In this document: one piece after another, positions 60,839 to 64,000 of the stretch
Numbering within the stretch: the first letter of the stretch is position 1
How the letters are laid out: each line of letters opens with the position of its first letter
Source: Paenibacillus abyssi
GTDB lineage: Bacteria; Bacillota; Bacilli; Paenibacillales; Paenibacillaceae
Assembly: GCF_014640295.1 (NCBI RefSeq)
Contig: NZ_BMGR01000001.1
Span: 186,001 to 250,000, forward strand
Length of the DNA: 64,000 bases
Direction of reading: 5' to 3'
The notes under the pieces: model-generated
What the model was told of the DNA's origin: nothing
What the model saw: only the letters and a program-made list of their open reading frames with translations
Databases searched by the model: none
Made by a program: the position numbers and the translations under genes

Positions 60839-62123
60839 AAACGGTACTTTTATTACGATGGATGATGTTAAAATGGTTGTTCAGGGACATATGGTCGTTG
60901 AAAATGACCGCATCGTTTATCTTGGAGAGGAACTGCCTGAACAATCCCTGCAGCAGCAAGCACAGCGTATGTCGGGAAGCGGCCTTGTGTTTATGCCGGG
61001 CTTGATCAACACGCATGGCCATGCGGCTATGTCGCTGCTGCGCGGTTATTCCGATGATGAGGCCCTTCAGGTTTGGCTGGAGCAATATATGTGGCCGATG
61101 GAGGGCAAATATGTTGATAACGATACCCGTGTCGGCACCTCGCTTGCAGTGATTGAAATGTTGAAGAGCGGTACAACAACGTTTGTCGATATGTATGACC
61201 GCATGGATATCGTGGCTGAGGTCGTCGAGCAGTCCGGTATCCGTGGTTGGCTGACAAGAGGGGCTATCGGCTTGTGTTCTGAAGAGGAACAGCGTCAAAA
61301 GCTGGAGGAAGCCATTAATTTCGCGAAAAACTGGAATGGAAAAGCAGATGGCCGGATTCGCACGCTGATGTCGCCGCATGCTCCGTACACCTGTCCGCCT
61401 GCTTTTATTGAGAAGTTTGTGCAAGCGGCACATGACCTTGATCTTCCTATGCATACCCATATGTCGGAGACAGCTGCCGAGGTGGAGCAAAATGTCCGCG
61501 ATTACGGCTGCCGGCCGGTAGAACATTTGGACAAATTGGGCTTCTTCTCAAGGCCATCCTTTGTCGCGCATGCGGTTCATCTCACAGATGATGAAATTGC
61601 TTTACTGCAGGACAGAAACGTCGGCGTATCGCATAACCCTGCAAGCAATTTGAAGCTTGCCAGCGGTGTTGCGAGAGTCCCTCAATTATTAAAAGCCGGT
61701 GTGACCGTCTCTCTCGGTACAGACAGCGCTGCAAGCAATAATAATCTGGACCTGTTTGACGAGATTCGCTTAGCGGCTTTAATACATAAGGGGGTAAGCG
61801 GAGATCCGACATCTATCCCGGCATTAACCGCCTTGAAGATGGGTACGGTATACGGTGCACGTACGCTCTGGCAGGAGGATGAGATCGGAACGTTGAAAGT
61901 GGGCATGAAAGCGGACTTTATTGCACTTGATGTGAATCAGCCGCATTTTTTCCCGCAAAGTGATTTTATATCACATCTCGTTTACTCCGGTTCCGGCAGG
62001 GATGTACGCCATGTATGGATCAATGGCCGTCAGGTTGTTGAGGATGGTGTCTGTACGCTGTTGGATGAAGAACGTATTCTTCGAGAAGCGCAAGCATGCT
62101 TCAAAGCGCTCGCTAACGGTTAA
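60819..62123 (+). CDS. Amidohydrolase: MTA/SAH deaminase-like, possible aminodeoxyfutalosine deaminase
   Basis: A 434-residue metal-dependent hydrolase of the adenosine-type deaminase subgroup (MtaD/TrzN-like). NTHGHAAMSLLRGYSDD near residue 64 holds metal ligands; others are in PMHTHMSETAAEVE near 210 and LGTDSAASNNNLDLFDE near 296. Because the organism has mqnA, this enzyme could be MqnX, deaminating aminodeoxyfutalosine; SAH/MTA deaminase is the alternative. It overlaps rex by 20 nt. Confidence 0.82.
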   Translation: MNRLWIENGTFITMDDVKMVVQGHMVVENDRIVYLGEELPEQSLQQQAQRMSGSGLVFMPGLINTHGHAAMSLLRGYSDDEALQVWLEQYMWPMEGKYVDNDTRVGTSLAVIEMLKSGTTTFVDMYDRMDIVAEVVEQSGIRGWLTRGAIGLCSEEEQRQKLEEAINFAKNWNGKADGRIRTLMSPHAPYTCPPAFIEKFVQAAHDLDLPMHTHMSETAAEVEQNVRDYGCRPVEHLDKLGFFSRPSFVAHAVHLTDDEIALLQDRNVGVSHNPASNLKLASGVARVPQLLKAGVTVSLGTDSAASNNNLDLFDEIRLAALIHKGVSGDPTSIPALTALKMGTVYGARTLWQEDEIGTLKVGMKADFIALDVNQPHFFPQSDFISHLVYSGSGRDVRHVWINGRQVVEDGVCTLLDEERILREAQACFKALANG

Positions 62124-62128
62124 CACGT

Positions 62129-62662
62129 ATGCGTTCGAGACAGAAGGCACCCTCGCTTATGAGTCCGTTGCGTTGGACGATATTAGGTGTTATATTGGCT
62201 ATGCTGTTGTTCTTGGCATTGAATCTATATTACCGGTCCATTCAGTCCGGAGAGTGGACGGAGCAGCGCCGAGTTGAAAGCATCGCCATGGAATCGACGG
62301 AACTGACCAAGGTGAAGCGGATCGACAAGCATGTATGGGACTCCGTCTCCTGGGTTCTGCAAGGAACCGATGCGGAGCAGCAAGAGCTTTTCGTATGGGT
62401 CACTAATGATACCGCTGAAGCTGTTCCTGCATCGGCAGGCTTGTCAAAAGCGCAAATTAAAGCGGCTGTTACGCAGAGTAAACCGGATATTGACATCATT
62501 CGAATCCTGCCTGGACTTTTGAATGGAGAGCGGGTTTGGGAAGTCTATTACAGCAGGGATGAGAATGTTCGTAAATATTATTATGAGTTTTACCGGTTTG
62601 CGGATGGTTCATTTGTAACCATCTTTAACCTGCCTTCCAAGTTCGCGGATGGTACGGAGTAA
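62129..62662 (+). CDS. ypmB: YpmB-like membrane protein
   Basis: A 177-residue protein with one N-terminal membrane segment (about residues 11-30) and an outer domain carrying WVLQGTDAEQQELFVWV and VWEVYYSRDENVRKYYYEF (in part), the YpmB/DUF5590 pattern. It follows dinG and rex as ypmB follows dinG in Bacillus. The role is unknown. Confidence 0.78.
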   Translation: MRSRQKAPSLMSPLRWTILGVILAMLLFLALNLYYRSIQSGEWTEQRRVESIAMESTELTKVKRIDKHVWDSVSWVLQGTDAEQQELFVWVTNDTAEAVPASAGLSKAQIKAAVTQSKPDIDIIRILPGLLNGERVWEVYYSRDENVRKYYYEFYRFADGSFVTIFNLPSKFADGTE

Positions 62663-62714
62663 CAAAACAAGGAATCGCGACCTCGACTGGCTATTATTAC
62701 AGCCCCCTAACGAA

Positions 62715-62742
62715 TTGGCGCTATGATATACTCTAGTATAGA
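62715..62742 (+). promoter_or_regulatory. Candidate promoter after ypmB
   Basis: TTGGCG (62715-62720), a 16-nt spacer and TATAGA (62737-62742). A CTAGTA...TACTAG inverted repeat (62733-62758) covers the -10 and start region and could be an operator. Confidence 0.55.
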
Positions 62743-62798
62743 TGTTCTGATGTACTAGCGTATATATCAACCAATTTGGAAGGGGGCATATTACTGCC

Positions 62799-63332
62799 AT
62801 GAAACTTCGAATTGTTCCTACTGCGATAACAATTGTACTTGCTGGCGTCTTGTTATTCGGAGGCTGGTTCATGTATCGTAATTTTGCTGTTCAACAGCCT
62901 CTAGAGAAGTTTGTTGCTCAATTGGATGGCGTTCAATCCGCCAAGCCTGTTATAGATGGTCGAACTGTTAGAGTAGAGCTGCAGCTTAAGCAAGGCGCAG
63001 ACCTAAGGGATATCTACGAAAAGATCGCTACTGAAGGGACTCCAATGCTCGGAGGGCGAGAATTGCAGCTCGAATTAAAAAAATCCTCCAATGAGAAATT
63101 GGATCAGCTGTGGTCGTCCATGCTGTTTAAAGTTGCAGAAGCGATGGAAACGCGTCAATATTCTAAAATTCCGGCAGCGATGCAGCAGCTTGAGCAAGCG
63201 AATGAAGGATTAACGGTCCATACGGAAATGGATGACACGAACGTTTATATAACGATGTCGGATGGGAAAGCATCGAAGTATATCGTGCTTCCGCGTATTC
63301 CGGGCACGCTGGGGGTGTGGCCGAATGCGTAA
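62799..63332 (+). CDS. Unknown single-pass membrane protein
   Basis: A 177-residue protein after GGAAGGGGG. One N-terminal membrane segment (about residues 8-25). The outer domain is mixed alpha/beta with RTVRVELQLKQGADLRDIYE and a later SDGKASKYIVLPR. No family recognised. It overlaps the AAA ATPase gene by 8 nt, so the two probably act together. Confidence 0.65.
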   Translation: MKLRIVPTAITIVLAGVLLFGGWFMYRNFAVQQPLEKFVAQLDGVQSAKPVIDGRTVRVELQLKQGADLRDIYEKIATEGTPMLGGRELQLELKKSSNEKLDQLWSSMLFKVAEAMETRQYSKIPAAMQQLEQANEGLTVHTEMDDTNVYITMSDGKASKYIVLPRIPGTLGVWPNA

Positions 63333-64000
63333 CTATTGGAAGGAAATGACGATTGGTTTTGCGGTAGTGCTCATCGCCTTTCTGGTCTTTATTGGCGTGA
63401 ATATGATCCCTGTTATTCTCATGTCATTGATCGGTGTATTGTTGATTGTGGCCGCCAAAAATCGGGGCCATCTGGCGACGGCCAGCGGGGAACGAAAGTC
63501 AAGATCGCGTATGCCCGTTCAGCTTTCCTTTGAAGAGATCGGCGGACAGGAGAGAGCCAAGCAGGAATTGGTCGAAGCACTTGATTTTCTCGTGAAGCAA
63601 GAGGAGATTAAGAAGTTCGGGATCCGTCCCTTGAAAGGAATTTTGTTAACAGGGCCTCCTGGAACGGGTAAAACTTTACTGGCAAAAGCAGCGGCGTTTT
63701 ACACCGATTCCGTCTATGTCGCGGCCTCGGGCAGTGAATTTGTAGAGATGTATGTCGGTGTCGGGGCAGGCCGGATTCGTGACCTGTTCAAGGACGCCAA
63801 ACAAAAAGCAGCCAAAGCCGGTAAGACGAGCGCAGTTATTTTCATCGATGAAATAGATGTCATCGGCGGCAAGCGGGATGGGGGACAGCATCGTGAGTAT
63901 GATCAGACGCTGAACCAATTGCTGACGGAGATGGATGGCATTCATACCTCCGAAACGCCTAAAATTCTGCTCATTGCTGCGACAAACCGCAAAGAAATGC
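63325..64000 (+). CDS. Membrane-anchored AAA ATPase, FtsH-like (3' part outside window)
   Basis: The first 225 residues are visible. ATG 63325 after GGGGGTG. Two closely spaced hydrophobic segments (about residues 8-27 and 28-45) precede an AAA domain: FEEIGGQERAKQEL near 72, Walker A GPPGTGKTLLAKA near 110, YVGVGAGRIRDLF near 147, and Walker B FIDEIDVIGGKR near 172. It could be FtsH-like or a protease-less AAA protein; the protease region, if any, lies beyond 64000. Confidence 0.82.
   Translation, partial: MRNYWKEMTIGFAVVLIAFLVFIGVNMIPVILMSLIGVLLIVAAKNRGHLATASGERKSRSRMPVQLSFEEIGGQERAKQELVEALDFLVKQEEIKKFGIRPLKGILLTGPPGTGKTLLAKAAAFYTDSVYVAASGSEFVEMYVGVGAGRIRDLFKDAKQKAAKAGKTSAVIFIDEIDVIGGKRDGGQHREYDQTLNQLLTEMDGIHTSETPKILLIAATNRKEM

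Noticed and set aside
60828-61526. 232-residue minus-strand frame opposite the amidohydrolase
   Set aside because: Antisense to conserved metal-binding motifs. No ribosome site or promoter.
1-64000. CRISPR arrays, rRNA genes and insertion sequences
   Set aside because: No regularly spaced repeats, rRNA-like segments or transposase-like frames were seen.

Overview
The window looks like a chromosomal segment of a spore-forming, low-to-mid GC Firmicute of the Paenibacillaceae type. This rests on gene order (mtrB, hepS, menG, hepT, ndk, cheR, aroC-aroB-aroH, trpEDCFBA, hisC, tyrA, qcrABC, ypjA/B, dapB, mgsA, bshB1-bshA-cca-birA-panBCD-dinG-ypmB), which follows the Bacillus aro/trp supraoperon and qcr-dapB-dinG region with Paenibacillus-like differences. 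Those differences are futalosine-type menaquinone genes between menG and hepT, a copper-amine-oxidase-like stalk on the prophage amidase, and a lone IDEAL-domain gene.

Region 1 (1-18.1 kb) is a prophage, or a phage-derived element, with its own base and codon use (rich in ACG, GCG and CGN, tightly packed). From left to right: head-completion and connector genes, two paralogous tail tube genes, a tail-chaperone pair joined by a -1 frameshift, a 1018-residue tape measure protein, a moron-like membrane gene, baseplate and fibre genes, two tandem XkdX-like genes, holin and amidase. A minus-strand lysogeny-type block follows: an XRE regulator, and a gene that appears to need a -1 frameshift to add its helix-turn-helix domain. 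Next is a plus-strand cassette that does not look phage-structural: small regulators, a two-TM VirB2-like protein, a membrane-anchored M23 peptidase and a 778-residue VirD4/VirB4/HerA-like ATPase. The element ends beside a tRNA-Pro(GGG) gene. No integrase or terminase lies in the window, because the left end is cut off.

Region 2 (18.2-37.7 kb) is the aromatic amino acid and menaquinone supraoperon. mtrB (TRAP) is the first gene. The trpE leader carries two clusters of (G/T)AG triplets, a terminator and a candidate antiterminator, so regulator and target sit about 10 kb apart. Isoprenoid and menaquinone genes (hepS, menG, UbiA-like, UbiX-like, mqnA, hepT) feed from the same chorismate pool that aroC and aroB supply and that trpE, aroH and tyrA use. 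Three 43-45 nt hairpins of matching architecture lie in the aroC and trpE leader regions.

Region 3 (37.7-64 kb) is core metabolism. It has a predicted small RNA with its own promoter and terminator, an ECF sigma/anti-sigma pair, a menaquinol:cytochrome c reductase operon (qcrABC), lysine, bacillithiol, tRNA-maturation, biotin-regulation and pantothenate genes, dinG, rex, a deaminase-type amidohydrolase, ypmB and the start of a membrane AAA ATPase. A structured leader of about 200 nt with two tandem terminators precedes panB. No CRISPR array, rRNA gene, transposase or insertion sequence was seen.
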